Shown: positions 11,213-24,346, numbered from the stretch's first letter. The stretch: 64,000 nucleotides of DNA from Sphagnum magellanicum (GCA_021904315.1 CM038916.1:9513065-9577064), one strand, 5' to 3'. Notes: generated by a model from the letters alone, not told the origin. Made by a program: numbers and translations.

Positions 11213-14140
11213 GTGAACTGCTGATCTGAATTCAAAGAGGCATGGCTGTACTGACATTTCGAGGGAATGTAGAGGATAAACCATCAAATGCAGATTAAAT
11301 GCAGTTGATACTTGGAATTGGAAGCTAGAGACTCATCTAATTGATGATTGAAACTCTTAGGAGTTTCTTTGTTGTGTCCTGAGAGAACTAGAAAAACAGA
11401 ATGTTGTTGGAAACTGTCATTTTGGGAAATGACATGGTCCTAGCTTTTTCTCAATCCTAGAGCACTTATTCCAGGTTGAGCATTTAAAACTTTGCTCAGA
11501 GAAGTATATTTCCAGAATTTGGAATGAAATCTCTTACAAGTGCCTTATGTTTCAATAAGTGTTGCTTTTGGTCCTCTTTGTTTTCAAGGGTCAAATGCTC
11601 ATGGTGCTAGCTGGACTGACTCAACTTGTCCAGGTCTCCTCTGCTCAAATTCTAAGTTTGGGGGAATTATCAAATTCTACTTTATTGGATACTGATCCAA
11701 CTCTCATTTAACTGCAATCCACTGCACAGATGCAAGAGGTATATTGTTGCAGCAATAAGAGAAATGGGAATGGTTTTCAGTCAAGGTAGCTGAAAACCAT
11801 GAGCCATTAGTTGGATTTGGAAAAATGAAGAACTGTGATAAATGCTGATACACATGGTTCACTTATTATTTGTTTCCATTCCTCTTTTCCTAAGTTTCAC
11901 AATAGGTCTATCTTTGTTTTACAAGAGTACTTGCGAGTTTTATTTGGGGATGGAACATTCTTGCTTCTGTGGAAAGGCTAAACTAGCACTACACAGGTAC
12001 CTCACCTTCTTGAGTGAGGCCTTATAGAAACCCTAATGAAGTGATGAACACATCAGGGTCTCTCATTACATGTCTTAAGAGTTGACCAAACATTACAAAG
12101 ATGGGAAGATGCAAAAATGTATCATTGTAAAGAGACATACAGACGTGCTGAAGGCCAGCTTCAATCTTCAACACGTTTGTGGAATAATTAGTATATTTGA
12201 CACCTCTGCTGAATTAATATTAATTTTCATCAATACAATAGAGTTATCCGTAAGCAACCCTGTCTTTACCCTGTCTTTGAACCTTCTTTCACCCCCTATG
12301 CCCTCATTCAGTGGTATCTGCAAAGTAAAGACATCTTTAACAAATCTCAGAATGAAATGCTAATACTCAGCATTTAATGCACAAGGTCTGAGACTAATTA
12401 TAGTAGTTGTACAGTTAGGAGCAGGGAAAATATAAGTAGCAACAGTGGTGGCGCACAGGAAAAAGGAAAGACAGGATGTAACTCAGTTTACCACCAAAAT
12501 TGACGGTTTTCTGAGTTTCATCCCCCCTTGAATGCTAATGTACTGTTTTGAAGGTTTTTTTTTTAATCTCACCCTGTGTTTGACCAAACTCAGGGTTGTG
12601 GTGCTGTGTTTTTCTTACTTTACGGATAACTCTAATGTCTTTTCTTTGTTTACTCATTTCATGCACTAAAGCCAATTACACATTCATCCATAACTAGTTA
12701 AGGTTTGATGGTTCTAATGGATGTTCTCATCCAAATTATCGTTGAAAATAGAGATTGATCTCACATTGCAATGTTAAAATCCACAACACAAGCTTGGTAT
12801 GTGTAGGTTTGTTTGTGGTCGAATGATGGTGGAGACAATATTTTTCACGATTTGGAGGAAATTGAATCCAATGTGAATGATTTCAACCTTTCACATGTTA
12901 TTTCCTTTTTTATTTAACATTTTCAATCACTCTAGGGATTGCCAAGGAGTTCAATTGTTACAATATGTTAAATAGGTGTATTATTGATTAAATCGAAGGC
13001 TGGGTGCTTATTGGGTTTGCAATTGAACAGATGCCTTTGACAATTGAAACTGAGTGATTTTGACAATTGAAACTAAGTGGTTCAAAATGTTGGCACTGCA
13101 AGGAAATATGGGTGTAGTTCATTAACCCCATTCATGAATGGGTTCACAAAAGTGAAGTACATCATCACAGCTTTGTGCCATTTCATCTCGAGTGAAACAA
13201 GCCATTGTGTAATTGTCATGTTCAATTCAAATTGAACTAATTCACTAAAGTTAATTTTTTGTACAATCAAAATGCAACATAGTTCTGAAATATTCTCTAT
13301 ATCATTATACATGTATGTAAGTCAAATAAATGTTATTTCAATACTTTTTCCAAAAATAACTTGAGAAGGCACATGGTATGTTAATATATCTTTTCATGTC
13401 CGTGTTATATAGTAAAATCAAAATTGAGATATGAGAACATAAGAGGGAAATAAAAAGGGGAGAAGGGTGGGATATTATAAAATTGGTAAACTCATAACAA
13501 AAGATACACTCTGCCTTGCACATAGCTTGCAGAGATGCCAATCTGAATCAACAACACTTCACCCCGATTTCATAAACCAAGCCCATTGACATCTATCATC
13601 TTCAGACTTCAGTTACAAAATACACAAACACATGAACTACTCAGAATTGCATAGCAATATTGACATCAAATGCACAGCAGAAAGAGAATCACATGCACTT
13701 CACTTTTTATGTAGACCAAGCAGTTCAACTCTCACATGAGTTCTGCACAGTTCATCACTACCAGGAGAACCAACATGACTTCAAAAAATCCAACAATGAG
13801 GTACATTGCAGCACACAAAGAGTGCCACATCTCTACTCGAAGCCTTCATCTATATTCTCAAACAGTTCAATTCCTGCCTCAGCCAATGTGTAGGCAAGTG
13901 CTCACTCCTCCCTTCTGCTTTCATTAGCAACATGTATAGTACTAAGGACTGCTAACTGCAACATTGACATTGCTCCCAGCAATGGAAGAACAATGAGACC
14001 CTTCACAGAGGTAATTTGCGAATCAAGATAACTGTTTTCCAAACTGGCACAATACTCAAGTACAACAGCAAATTGGCAACTCTGCATCAGTAATTAATGC
14101 AGTGAAGAGTGGTACAATTTCTAATGACTGGAAATGTTGT
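11213..14140. other. Intergenic, no gene recognised
   Basis: Only short unconserved frames on either strand. The right end (about 13.56-14.14 kb) could hold diverged 3' remains of the neighbouring PPR pseudogene, but I cannot align it convincingly. Confidence 0.45.
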
Positions 14141-14149
14141 TATGGTCTC

Positions 14150-15070
14150 AAATTCCACGCAATTTCCAAAATAACTTCATGAAAGTGTGGCAATCTTTGG
14201 AAACTCACAGATTTTTCATAAATCAGAGTGGAGTACCAGGAGCTGTGTTGATGGGCCTGAATGCAATAGCAGGTCACATCTGGTTCACAGGACATCACCT
14301 TGTTCATATTCTCTGCCTCTTGTAGATGGTCAACACAGCCAAGAAGGTCAACCTTGCAAGTGTAATGTTCCAATTTTGCAAATATCATGTAAACTGTAGT
14401 CACGGACATATAACAGCAAATTGCCTTCATCCACCATTTAACCTGCATGGCTACAAGCTGACAGAAGACAAACAAAAGCAATATCATTTGGCCGTACAGC
14501 TTCTTCACACATATGTTCATAATGTTTAAGAGCTTCCTTACCATACCAATGCATGACACATCCTCCAAATATGGCCATCCAAGTGACCACAGCTCGAGAA
14601 GGCATCTTGTTGAACACTCTTCAGGCATCCTCAATGCTCCCACATTTTGCATCTATGTCCAGAAAGTACTCCCCACAGAGACATCAGACTTGCAACCATT
14701 TTGAATGATCTGGTGATGAACACACCTGCCCTCTTCAAGAGCAGCCAAACTGGCATACGCATTCAGCACCCCCACAAGAGAAACAGAGCCTGGTCGCACA
14801 CTGTCCATTTGCATTTGTCCAAATAGTTCCAGTGCCTTCTGCCCTTGGCTGCATGTCACATGTCCCAATACCATGGCATTCCAAGTGACCACATCTTGAG
14901 ACGGCATCTTGTTGAACACTCTGAGCATCCTCCATGCTGCCACATTTTGCATACATATCCACCAAGCTACTCCCCACAAAGACATCGAACTCACAACCAT
15001 TTTGAATGACCTGCTTGTGAACATGCATGCTGTCTTCAAGTTCTACTCCTTGCACAGGTGGTGTCCAATT
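14150..15070 (-). pseudogene. PPR-DYW protein pseudogene, copy A
   Basis: Read on the minus strand from 15070 down, broken frames give VQGVELEDSMHVHKQVIQNG and DVFVGSSLVDMYAKCGSMED, then MPSQDVVTWNAMVLGHVTCS and KALELFGQMQMDSVRPGSVS. E-region wording follows (TTVYMIFAKLEHYTCKVDLL, HLQEAENMNKVM). Near 14250-14150 lie shifted pieces of the DYW domain (INTAPGTPL, then KDCHTFMK). PLS-type PPR proteins with E and DYW domains act in organelle C-to-U RNA editing. Several frameshifts and stops, including GTPL followed by TGA, show this copy is dead. It faces copy B head to head. Confidence 0.85.
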
Positions 15071-15343
15071 TTTCAATTTGTCGACGATTTTCAAGTCAAA
15101 ATCTTTCCGCAAATAAACCAACCACACGTACTGTGAGAAGAAAGCAGTGGACACACACACACAGAGGAACAACACAAGAAACCTTACAATTACCGTGATT
15201 TCTGTGCCGCTTCTGTTTCTATCCTGTGCGCTCTGGGAAGAAGTGTGGTGTACTGCAAAAGTTGCTAATGGGTAACGTGGAATTGGGGCTGCACACAGAC
15301 GCGTAGCAGCAAGCTCCTCCCGATCGACCTCCCTCTTCTCCAT

Positions 15344-15367
15344 GTGGTGGTGGTGGTGGTGGTGGTG
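15344..15367. repeat. (TGG)n trinucleotide repeat
   Basis: Eight TGG units in the spacer between the divergent PPR pseudogenes A and B. It produces VVVV or WWWW runs in translations that are not proteins. Confidence 0.85.
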
Positions 15368-15419
15368 CTTTTGTGGTCAGGCAAAGAGTCGGGTCTTGCA
15401 CACGGCAATTGCATTTGCT

Positions 15420-16640
15420 GCACTGTTGATGAAGACATTGCTGCCGCGCAGAACCATTGGCAATTGCTCTCTCTCTCTCTCTCTCGTTCCTCGCAATGCA
15501 AGAGCATCCCAAGCAGACCCAAATGCGATTCCCTGTGAAGTATCCTAAGTCGACCTCAATGCAATCTCTCTCCCACCATCCCCCGTGCATTTCTTGGTGG
15601 GACAAAGAAACCCTAAACCCTAGATTGAACCTCATCCTGAGAATTCAGCAGCTAAAAACGGCCCTAAAACGCTCCAAAACCACGACCCTAGAAAGCTGGA
15701 GCATCAGCAATGTGTGTGAAAAATCTCTTTTTCTGAACTGTGGCTTCTCGGAGCTCGGGGTCTTTTGGGGTGTTGCAGAGAAGAACATCTAGACCAACTT
15801 CTTAGACTTCCGCTGTGCTGCCTAGAGGATCCAATCTCTGCAAACATACCAACACGTTTGTACTCGGCTGGTAGCCACAACTCTAATCGGATGAAAAGCT
15901 TCTGACTAATGAGAAGGTCTGTAACGCAAGAAATGTATGTGAGGAAATTTTCCAAGGTGTGAGGAAAACCTAAAACCCTAAACCCTACATCAGGAAGCAG
16001 TTTATGGTTAACTTTGAGGTTTGCAAGCAGAGTATTGAGATAGACCCAGTGAACCTAGTGAGCCCCTTGCAAAAAGCTGCTCCATAACCTAAAACTGACC
16101 AACACTGGTTGTAATCACTTGTGACAAATCTTCTGATTTGATTTCAAAAGCATACTTCCCATTGCAAAGTGGGTTCTACACACAAATCTGCAGCAACCAG
16201 CAGAGATCAATAATTGCAAGGTAAGTATAATTTCCCACAAGCACAGCTACAGAACCATCATCATGAATTCATGACAATTGTTCTTGAGATATTAATTTAT
16301 GCATAGAACCATTGAATTCCTTCCTATCTGAATAATAACTTTGAGCTGTTTTTTGCATCTGAGAAGATGGGATGTGGGGGTAGTGAAGTGTTTTTCTTTA
16401 GAGCAATTGAAAGTAGATGAATCTTCAGGGTGGCTGGCATTGAATCTGAAATTGTCCCACTGAGAAATGCACAAGTGGTGGCACCTAGAGGGAGAGAGAT
16501 TGGATTTGGGTGCTCATCGGATACACTAGAGGGATTTGCATTTGGGTTGTCCACTTGGAATGCTCGTATGCTCTTGTACTAGATTGCGAGGAGTGAGAGC
16601 AATTGCCAAGGAATGTCTTCATCATCAGCACTGCAGCAAG
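15420..16640. repeat. Inverted flank repeats and spacer of the PPR A/B pair
   Basis: The segment 15420-15575 (GATGAAGACATTGCTG, GGCAATTGCTCTCTC, TTCCTCGCAATGCAAGAGCA) reappears in reverse complement at 16490-16640. The shared 5' flanks extend the inverted duplication beyond the coding remnants. CT microsatellites lie in both arms (about 15466-15485 and 16643-16665). Between them are telomere-like AAACCCTAAACCCTA runs at 15608-15622 and 15973-15987. No gene is seen in the spacer. Confidence 0.7.
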
Positions 16641-17318
16641 TTCTCTCTCGCTCTCTCTCTCTCTATATATATTTATATATACAGCCTTCATCTCACAGGA
16701 AGGATGTTTTGCTTGCCAAATAATCTTGACCTGATTATGGTGATGTCTTCCTGAAGTAAATCAAAAGATTGCACACAATTTATGCAAGCTGCAATGTGAT
16801 CAATGTAGATGATTTGAGAGGAAGTTTTGTGCAATTTGTGGAGGTCAGAGGGAGAAACTGTGGCGGGAGTTCTTTTCGGATACTTTACAATGGTGGAATC
16901 ACAGATCAAAGAAGGCATCTGAACATCAATCCTATCAGAGTTCACATGTCAACAGAGCCATAGCTCCTGTTGGTGTCAATTTTGTTGCTCTCTCTTGGCT
17001 GCTATCGTGCCATGGTCTAAACTTTGGCAGAAATTCTTTTTGGATCCTTTCCACTGGTGGGATGGTAGTGTGACAGTAGTAGTAGGCTGAAAAAATAAGT
17101 ATATGTGACAAATCTCTCTTGCTGATGGGAAGGTCAGAGCAGTTTTCTCTGTCCTTATGATAACATTTATGCCCGAGATGTGAAGAATCTATGGCTGATC
17201 AGCTTGATCTGGACTTCTAGTTGTAGTAAATCAAAGGTACCCAGATTTCAAACATAAGAAGACACAGGAAGCACTCTAGCTTGACAACAAACATAATCTG
17301 CCATGGGTGGCAGCAAAG

Positions 17319-18870
17319 ATGGCTGCAATGGCACCAGGCACAGTGCAATTGAACATTTTTGCATGGAATCAGAAGATTAAAACATATGTGAAGGATGGGC
17401 AACCTGAGAAGGTGCTACAGCTTTTCCAACAAAATGCAATGACAAGGAATGAGTCTTGATAAATTCACTTTTATTCAGGGGACTAATGCATGTGTACATT
17501 TAGGAGCACTTCAAGGCTTGTTCATCAACAGCTCATTCAAAGTGGTTGCAAGTCTGATGTCTTTGTGTGCAATAGCTTAGTTGACATGTATGCAAAATGT
17601 GGGAGCATTGCAGAGGCTTGGAGAGCATTGTGGAGATGTGGTCACTTGGAATGCGACAGTAATGGGACATGTGAAATGTAGCCAAGGGCAGAATGCACTG
17701 AAACTTTTTGGACAAATGCTAACAGGTTACAGATTCTCTTGCAATTATTCATCTCTGCAACGATGCAACCAGACTCTGTTACTTTTGTGGGGGTGCTGAA
17801 TGTGAGTGCCAGTGTGGCTGTGCTCAAAGAGGGCAGGTGTGTTCATCAGCAGGTCGTTGAATGTGGATGGGATTCACATGTCTTTGTGGGGAGTGCCTTG
17901 GCAGACTTGTATATGAAGTGTGGGAGCATGGAGGATGCTTGGATTGTGTTCAACATAATGCATCTCAAAATGTGGTGACTTGGACTGCCATACTTGGAGA
18001 ATGTGCCATGCATGGGCATGGTAAGGAAGCTCTTAAACATTTTGAACATGTGTGAAGAAGGTGTACAACCAAATGATATCACTTTTATTTGTCCTCTGTC
18101 AGCTTGTAGCCATGTAGGTCTGGTGGATGAAGCATGTGCTGCTATGCTTCAATGGTCACAGACTATATGATTTCTGTAAAATTGGAAGATTACACCTGGT
18201 ATGGTCAACCTTCTTGGCCTAGCTGGCAGAGAATATTTTCATGGCAATGCCATGTAAACCATATGTGGCTGCCTGGATGGCTTTGTTTTGTGCTTACAGA
18301 ATTCATGGTAACATGGCAGAATGCATTACCAAACAAATTCTTGAAATGGAGCTTGAAAATATTGTGGGTTATGTACTGCTGTCAAACATCTACACTGCTG
18401 CTGGCAACATGCATCTCTGTGAGAATGTTGAACGGAAGAGAAAGGAAAAAGGTGCAAAGGAAAACCAGGTTGCACCTGGATTGCAGTGAATAATGAGGTG
18501 CATAAATTTGTAGTAAAGCATCAAGACCACCTCTGGATGATTGGAATTCATGCAGAACTGCAGAGATTGTCAGGGCTCATGCATGATGCAGGGTGTGTGC
18601 CTTTGTACAGATTTGTTCTGGATGATGTGGAAGAAGAAGAAAAGGTATGTCATCTGTGCCACCATAGCGAGAAACTGGCTATCGCAGTGGGGCTCATCAA
18701 CACAAGCTCCTAGTGCTCATCTTTGAATAAGAAGAAATCCTTAGATTTGCAAAGATTGCCATACTTCCACAAAGTTCATTTCAAAAATAGTCGGGAGAGC
18801 CATCATGGTGAGGGATGCCAATTGCTTTCATCACTTTGAAGATGATGTTTGTTCTTGCATGGACTATTGA
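17319..18870 (+). pseudogene. PPR-DYW protein pseudogene, copy B
   Basis: Pieces in three frames give, in order: MAAMAPGTVQLNIFAWNQKI, KTYVKDGQPEKVLQLFQQ, a frameshift near 17450, then MSLDKFTFIQGTNACVHLGA, HQQLIQSGCKSDVFVCNSLV and DMYAKCGSIAEAW. After further PPR units come the E region (NIVGYVLLSNIYTAAGNMHL) and the DYW domain. In that domain FVLDDVEEEEKVCHLCHHSE has the HSE zinc/catalytic motif, and [20 protein letters not shown] and [20 protein letters not shown] have the second cysteine cluster. The last codon, normally TGG, is TGA (18868-18870), so the protein would end MDY. It is the best preserved of four copies but carries multiple frameshifts. Family role: organelle RNA editing. Confidence 0.9.
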
Positions 18871-20280
18871 TGATGCCAGTAGCTGGCTAGTCAATCACTA
18901 AATCAAGTTCATTTTGTTTACAGTAGCATGTCTAGTGGTCTTTTAACACAATCAAAGTTCAACACTGTTATCAGATATGGTACCACTGAAAAGGTGGCCA
19001 TGGAGCCACCTCCCAGGATTTTTGGTTTCATGCCTCTGCCATCTGCAGCACTTGGGTCTACTGCCTCTTTCTTCTTATGTATGGACAGAGTTATTTTGGA
19101 AATGGAGCGAATGTTGAGACTATTGAAATTGATGACCAGTTTTAAGTGTGGACCAACAAAGGTTGGAGGTATTAGTCTTGGGCCTCAGTCTCTTTGAATT
19201 GATGATTGTATCTACTAATAAGTTGTAATGATGCTTTTAGCTGATGTCTGTATGTTATCTGATGTTTTCTTTGTTGAATGTTTTTCAAGTTTGCAGATTG
19301 GACCTTTTCTTTTTAGACCATAGATGCACTGTATGGAGTATTGACACCAATACTTCAAAATGGGATGTCTCCCGCATCCCCATGCACAGTTGCTGGAGAA
19401 GTTTATATACCCTTGATGAATTCTTTGGTTGGAATAACTAGTACAGGGGGATCCAAGCAAACCATACTCTTGATCATCGACATTGGAGGCATAAATCAAC
19501 CATATCCCCCTCCCTGCTCAAGATTACAGCCCTGGGATACAAGTTTTCTCTGGAATTGAACTGCATCATTCAACAAGGTGACACTCGATGAGAATGAGCC
19601 AAGGAGCCTCCTTTTATTCTTTTATTTTTTGGTTTTCGGTGTTGGTAACCTCAAGACTCAAAATCGCTGAAATGGTGGAACTACTGTAAAGAATCTTTTT
19701 GTCATTTTCTTTGTTATGGGTCGGCCCCAATGAGGCCCCAAATTGAATTTCAATAGATCACACATAACAAATTTGGTATAAAAATATGCAAACCCAAAAG
19801 TGGAAACAAAACCTCTTGAAGTGAAAGGAATTAAGGCACACCTTGCTGATGGAGGATTAGCGCAAAAGGACACCCCAACCCCTGCATAGAAGAAGAACTA
19901 CATGAAATTATGCCAACCAAGCATGAATTGCATGTCTGTTTGTCTCAAAGGCTACTGCCTCCATTTCAAAGTTGCAGAGACTTTCTGATTTCCATATACT
20001 CATTCAAAGACTTGAAAAGATCAGATCCATGGGACAATCCCATGGAATCAAAGAGAATCCATGGTCATTAGAACTCACATTCTGCATACAATGTTGGAAT
20101 CTTGATCCAATTCCAACCCTGAATTCTGATCTCCATCAAGTTAAAATTAGCATGAGAAGATAGATTTGAGGCTCTTCATAAGCTTTGTTCTCATCTGTTT
20201 GTTTTTTTTTCCAACCAACTTTTTTGATTTTTTCTTGCAATTGTTGAAGTCTTCACAAAACTCTCAAATTTTGAATTATT
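18871..20280. other. Flank between PPR pseudogenes B and C, no gene recognised
   Basis: A frame at 18928-19197 and frames at 19244-19560 are open but match nothing I know and show no splice-consistent series. The first lies directly after the DYW stop and may be old 3' flank. Confidence 0.4.
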
Positions 20281-20289
20281 CAAAGTAGA

Positions 20290-21250
20290 GAGCCAGGAGT
20301 TGTGTTGATGAGCACAAATGCAATAGCTAATTTCTTGCTATGGTGACACAAATGAAACACCTTTCTTCTCCCACATCATGCATGAGCATTAACAATCTCT
20401 TTAGGTCTGCATGGATTTCAATCATCTGAAGGTGATATGGATTCTACCTCAAATGTATGCACCTCATTATTCACTTTAATCCAGATGCATTAACCCGACT
20501 GTTTCTTCACAGATGTTTCTTTTCTCTACCATTCAACATTCTTACAAAGATGCTTGTTGTCAACAACAGCATAGATGTTTAATAACACCACCTAACCAGT
20601 AGCATTATGGTTCCAATTTAAGAATTTGTTGAGCAATGTATTCTCCCATCTCCACATTACAATGGATTCTGAAAGCGCCTAGCAAAGCCCTCCATTCAGC
20701 CACATGGTTTACAAACCACATCTCCTTTGCCATGTTTTCTACCTCTTGTAGATGGCCAACATTACCAACAAGGTGAACCATGCATGGGTAATTTTGCAGA
20801 AATGATGTAGACTATACACCAATGTCACCAACAAGGTCCATCATGCAAAATAATGTTCTAATTTTGCAAAAATCATATAAATTGTGACCATTGGAGCGGT
20901 GTGCCTTCATCCACCAACATCCAAGCCTACAAACTAACAAAAGACAAACAAAAGTGATGTCATTTGGCTCTAGACCTTCTTCATACATATGTCTAACATT
21001 TGTTTGAAATGTTTAAGAGCTTCCTTACCATTCCCATGCATCATCCTCCAAGTATCATATTCCAAGAGACCGCATTTTGAAATGGCATCTTGTTGAACAC
21101 TCTCCAAGCAACCTCCATGCTCCCACATTTTGCATACATGTTTAAGTAAGCGATTCCCCAAAGAACTTAGACTTACAACCACTTTCAATGATCCACTCAT
21201 GAGCTCACACGCCATCTTCAAGTGCAACTACATTGGCAAATGCAATCAAA
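20290..21250 (-). pseudogene. PPR-DYW protein pseudogene, copy C
   Basis: Minus-strand pieces from 21250 down include AFANVVALEDG, TCMQNVGAW, the E-region piece ITFVCLL, then HLQEVENMAKEMWFVNHVAE and WRALLGAFRIHCNVEMGEYI. At the low-coordinate end GTTGATGAGCACAAATGCAA matches copy A near 14247 (GTTGATGGGCCTGAATGCAA). Stops and frameshifts are frequent and the copy is more decayed than B. It is oriented head to head with copy D, as A is with B. Confidence 0.75.
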
Positions 21251-22010
21251 ACCACAACGAAAATGTAGCAAAGTTTGACTTTTCTTCTATTGGGTCTAGA
21301 ATTTGGGTCATGTGTGGAGAGTGGAAAGAGACAACAATTTGACAACAACAATAGTGTTGCAAATCCAAAGACACAATTTGAAAGACATTTGCATATCCCT
21401 AGTCTTGGAATTTTGGGTTTGTGGTTTTTTTTGAGTTTGTTTGGGATGTGCAAAAACACGGGCATAGATGAAAAGGTTGGGTATTTTCCATTGTGTTTTT
21501 GCATTCTTTGAGAGAGAGATGAGAAAGATATTCTTGTAGTGATGGTGGATTTAAAGTGTTAGGAAACTTGGAGTGAGTTGTGAAAGAAGTAGAAGAGATG
21601 GTGAAAGAAAATGACAAAGTAGTGGAGGATGAGATGATGATGAATTTGGAACCTCCCACAACTCCCATGGTTATTTCTTTGCTCACTAATATGTATTAGA
21701 TCACCATGGCTTATGCTTAATAAAAGGTTGGTAATAGAATGATTAAGCTATGTATGATTTTATTTTCTTTCTTGCAACACCCCTCTCTTTTGGTCTCTTT
21801 TTTTTCCCCTTCTCTTCCCTCCCTTCCTCTATTATGCAAATTATAAAGTAATAGCTACATCCACCACTCAATTGGAAGGTTTATGTGTATTTCTCAATGC
21901 CTTTTTCTCATAGTTCTAATTTTATGTACCCATTTGGTGCAGATTTTAAACCTTAAATCCTAAATCCTAAACCTTAAAATTGTAATGTGTATGTTCTTTT
22001 GATAAAATTT
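21251..22010. other. Spacer of the PPR C/D pair
   Basis: Divergent spacer with short frames that I do not recognise. It holds degenerate telomere-like wording (CCTTAAATCCTAAATCCTAA) near 21953, perhaps the decayed counterpart of the AAACCCTA runs in the A/B spacer. Confidence 0.4.
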
Positions 22011-22775
22011 ATGTTTAGGATGTGCAGATCTGCTTGGGTGATTAACTTGATTTGGATTTTTGTTGTAAGCAAATGAAGGATACTTAGATTTCAAACATAA
22101 GAAGACTAGTTTAACTTTGGGGGGGGGGGCAACAAAACCCACCATGAGTGGTAATAGAAATGGGTGCAATGGAATTAGGCACAATGTAATTGAATTTCTC
22201 TACATGGAATAAAAAGCTTACAAAATATGCAAAGGATGGGTAGCTTGAGAAGGCAATGCAATTGTTCCAACAAGTGTAAGGAAAAGTTTGAATGAGTCCA
22301 TACACATTGATTTTTGTTGAACTAATCAATGCATGTGATAGTTTAGGAGCACTTGAAGGGTGCATATATGTTTATAAACAAATAATTCAAAGGTGTTGTG
22401 AGTTTGATGTTTGTGTGGAGGAATACCTTGGTAATTAATATGTATGCAAGATGTTTTATTTCAAGAAATATAATGAAAAGGAATAAGTCATGATAAATTC
22501 AGATTTGTTCTATGCATTAACATGCATGTGTTGGCTTGAGAGCACCAAAAGATAGGAGGCATGCTTATAACTTGATTATTTAAAATGGCTGTGGCTTTGA
22601 TGTCTTTGTAAGGAGTATCTTTGGTGAGATTTATGCAAAAACATGGGAGCTTCAATGATGCTTGAATATTGTTCAACATGATGCCATCTCAAAATGTAGG
22701 TACTTGGAAACCATGATGTTGGGACATGTGAAATGTACTTGCAATGACATCTAAAGCTTTGGAGCTATTTCACAA
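22011..22775 (+). pseudogene. PPR protein pseudogene, copy D (strongly decayed)
   Basis: The sequence follows copy B base by base from its 5' flank (AGATTTCAAACATAAGAAGA at 22088, as at 17243) into the first PPR units. These include GGAATAAAAAGCTTACAAAA for the copy B stretch GGAATCAGAAGATTAAAACA, and GGAGCACTTGAAGG for GGAGCACTTCAAGG. Many stops break it (for example CAGGTG replaced by GTAAGG near 22275). The similarity fades after about 22775, so the E and DYW parts are missing or unrecognisable. Confidence 0.75.
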
Positions 22776-24300
22776 ATGTAATAAAAGGTGTTTTAGTCTT
22801 TTCAATCACTTTAATGAAGTTGTGGTTTTCATTCTTGTGATGTTCGAAATTTGAATATTATATGATATATGGTCTAATTAAAAACGAGAAAGAAAGATGG
22901 GACTAATCATTACATAACATTTTTAAAATCAATGATTTGGTTATTCTTCTAATGATTTAGGATATGCAAAACTATTGACCTTAAGTCATAAGCTTGTCCA
23001 TACATAACACAATATAAGAAAAAAGTTGTTGATTCTTATAAAGGGTAAGTTTTAAAAATCTGAACAAGGTTATAATTCAGATGATGATGATAATTGAAAC
23101 TAGCTTAAATGAAACAAATATAAAATCCAATAATATGGTCATAAATTTAATAATTATGAAAAAAATTCATATGGAATTCCAAGCCTAATCTCATTCCTTT
23201 CACCAACCCACCTACATGGATATATGAAAAAATTAATATGTGTCTTTTCATAATTTGATTGAAACCAACCAAATGATGGCAATAATTGAATTCAATTTGA
23301 TTTGAATTGAAACCAAATTGGTTTGTATTCAATTCAATTCAATTCAAATTTTTATTAAATAATCAACCTTGTTGAATCTATAAAATTTATTTATTTTTGT
23401 TCAAAATGAATAATTTAAATAAGGATAAATGAGAATATAAGGTTCTTGCACATTATTTGTGGAATTTGTACAAAATAAAACTTTGATTTTATTGGAATAA
23501 AGGTTCACATGAAGTGGAGTTGAACACATGCTTGAATTTATTAAAGCTTGATACCAAGGGCTTTACAAAATGTAAAGATCAACATTGTGCAAGTATATCT
23601 TCTACTTAGATAGAACCACTGAATACATATATGGTATATTATTTATTTTAATTTATTTAAAAATTTAATGTATCCAAAGGAAATGCATACTCACAAATAT
23701 GTAAAATTGGAAAAACATACCCTATTCATAACTTTGGATATATATATAAATAATATTTGCATTAAAAACCAAATAGGTTTTAACATTTGGGTAAAAAAGT
23801 TAAGGTGAATATGACTTAAACTTTGAACTTTGTTCGTTATGCAATGCTTCCTCTTTGGCCCGACTATATAGGTGAGAAGGAGAAAATTTGGGCAAACCAT
23901 ATCGGATGAAATTAAGGACCATTAACATGTGATAAATGTGCACATGTGAGGAGTTGTGATAGGGATATATTTCAACTAAAACATTTCCCTTACTTTGGGG
24001 GACCATAAGTTTTACTCTAATTAATGGAATTGGATGATTCAAAAGATTTCTAGAGTGTTTAGAGATGAAATACAAATTATTGTCACATTCCATCACCAAT
24101 TGAATATCAACCAACCATGGTGCTATCATCTTTTCATATATTAAGTGTTTGCTTTGTGGGCTTATTTACCCTAGTCAAGGATAAATTGAACACTTTGAAT
24201 TTTGTGTTTTGACATTGGATTTGGCATCTAGCAATTGTTTCTAAAATTTCAAAATATGGGCATTTTTTTTCATTTTAAAATGAATACATACATACTTACA
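22776..24300. other. Intergenic, AT-rich, no gene recognised
   Basis: Highly AT-rich DNA with low-complexity AATTCAATT runs near 23280-23350. No supported gene or complete element. Confidence 0.5.
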
Positions 24301-24335
24301 ATGTGATGGTACCTATGTCTTGGTGGATTGCTCTA

Positions 24336-24346
24336 GTTTAGGGTTT
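24336..24346 (-). promoter_or_regulatory. Telo-box upstream of the DEAD-box-like gene
   Basis: GTTTAGGGTTT is the reverse complement of AAACCCTAAAC, the plant telo-box. It lies about 245 bases before the ATG at 24591. Telo-boxes are common in promoters of plant translation and ribosome-biogenesis genes. The role here is inferred from position only. Confidence 0.45.

Noticed and set aside
15973-15987. AAACCCTAAACCCTA as a telomere or interstitial telomere array
   Set aside because: Only two units; more likely telo-box type motifs or chance in the spacer.
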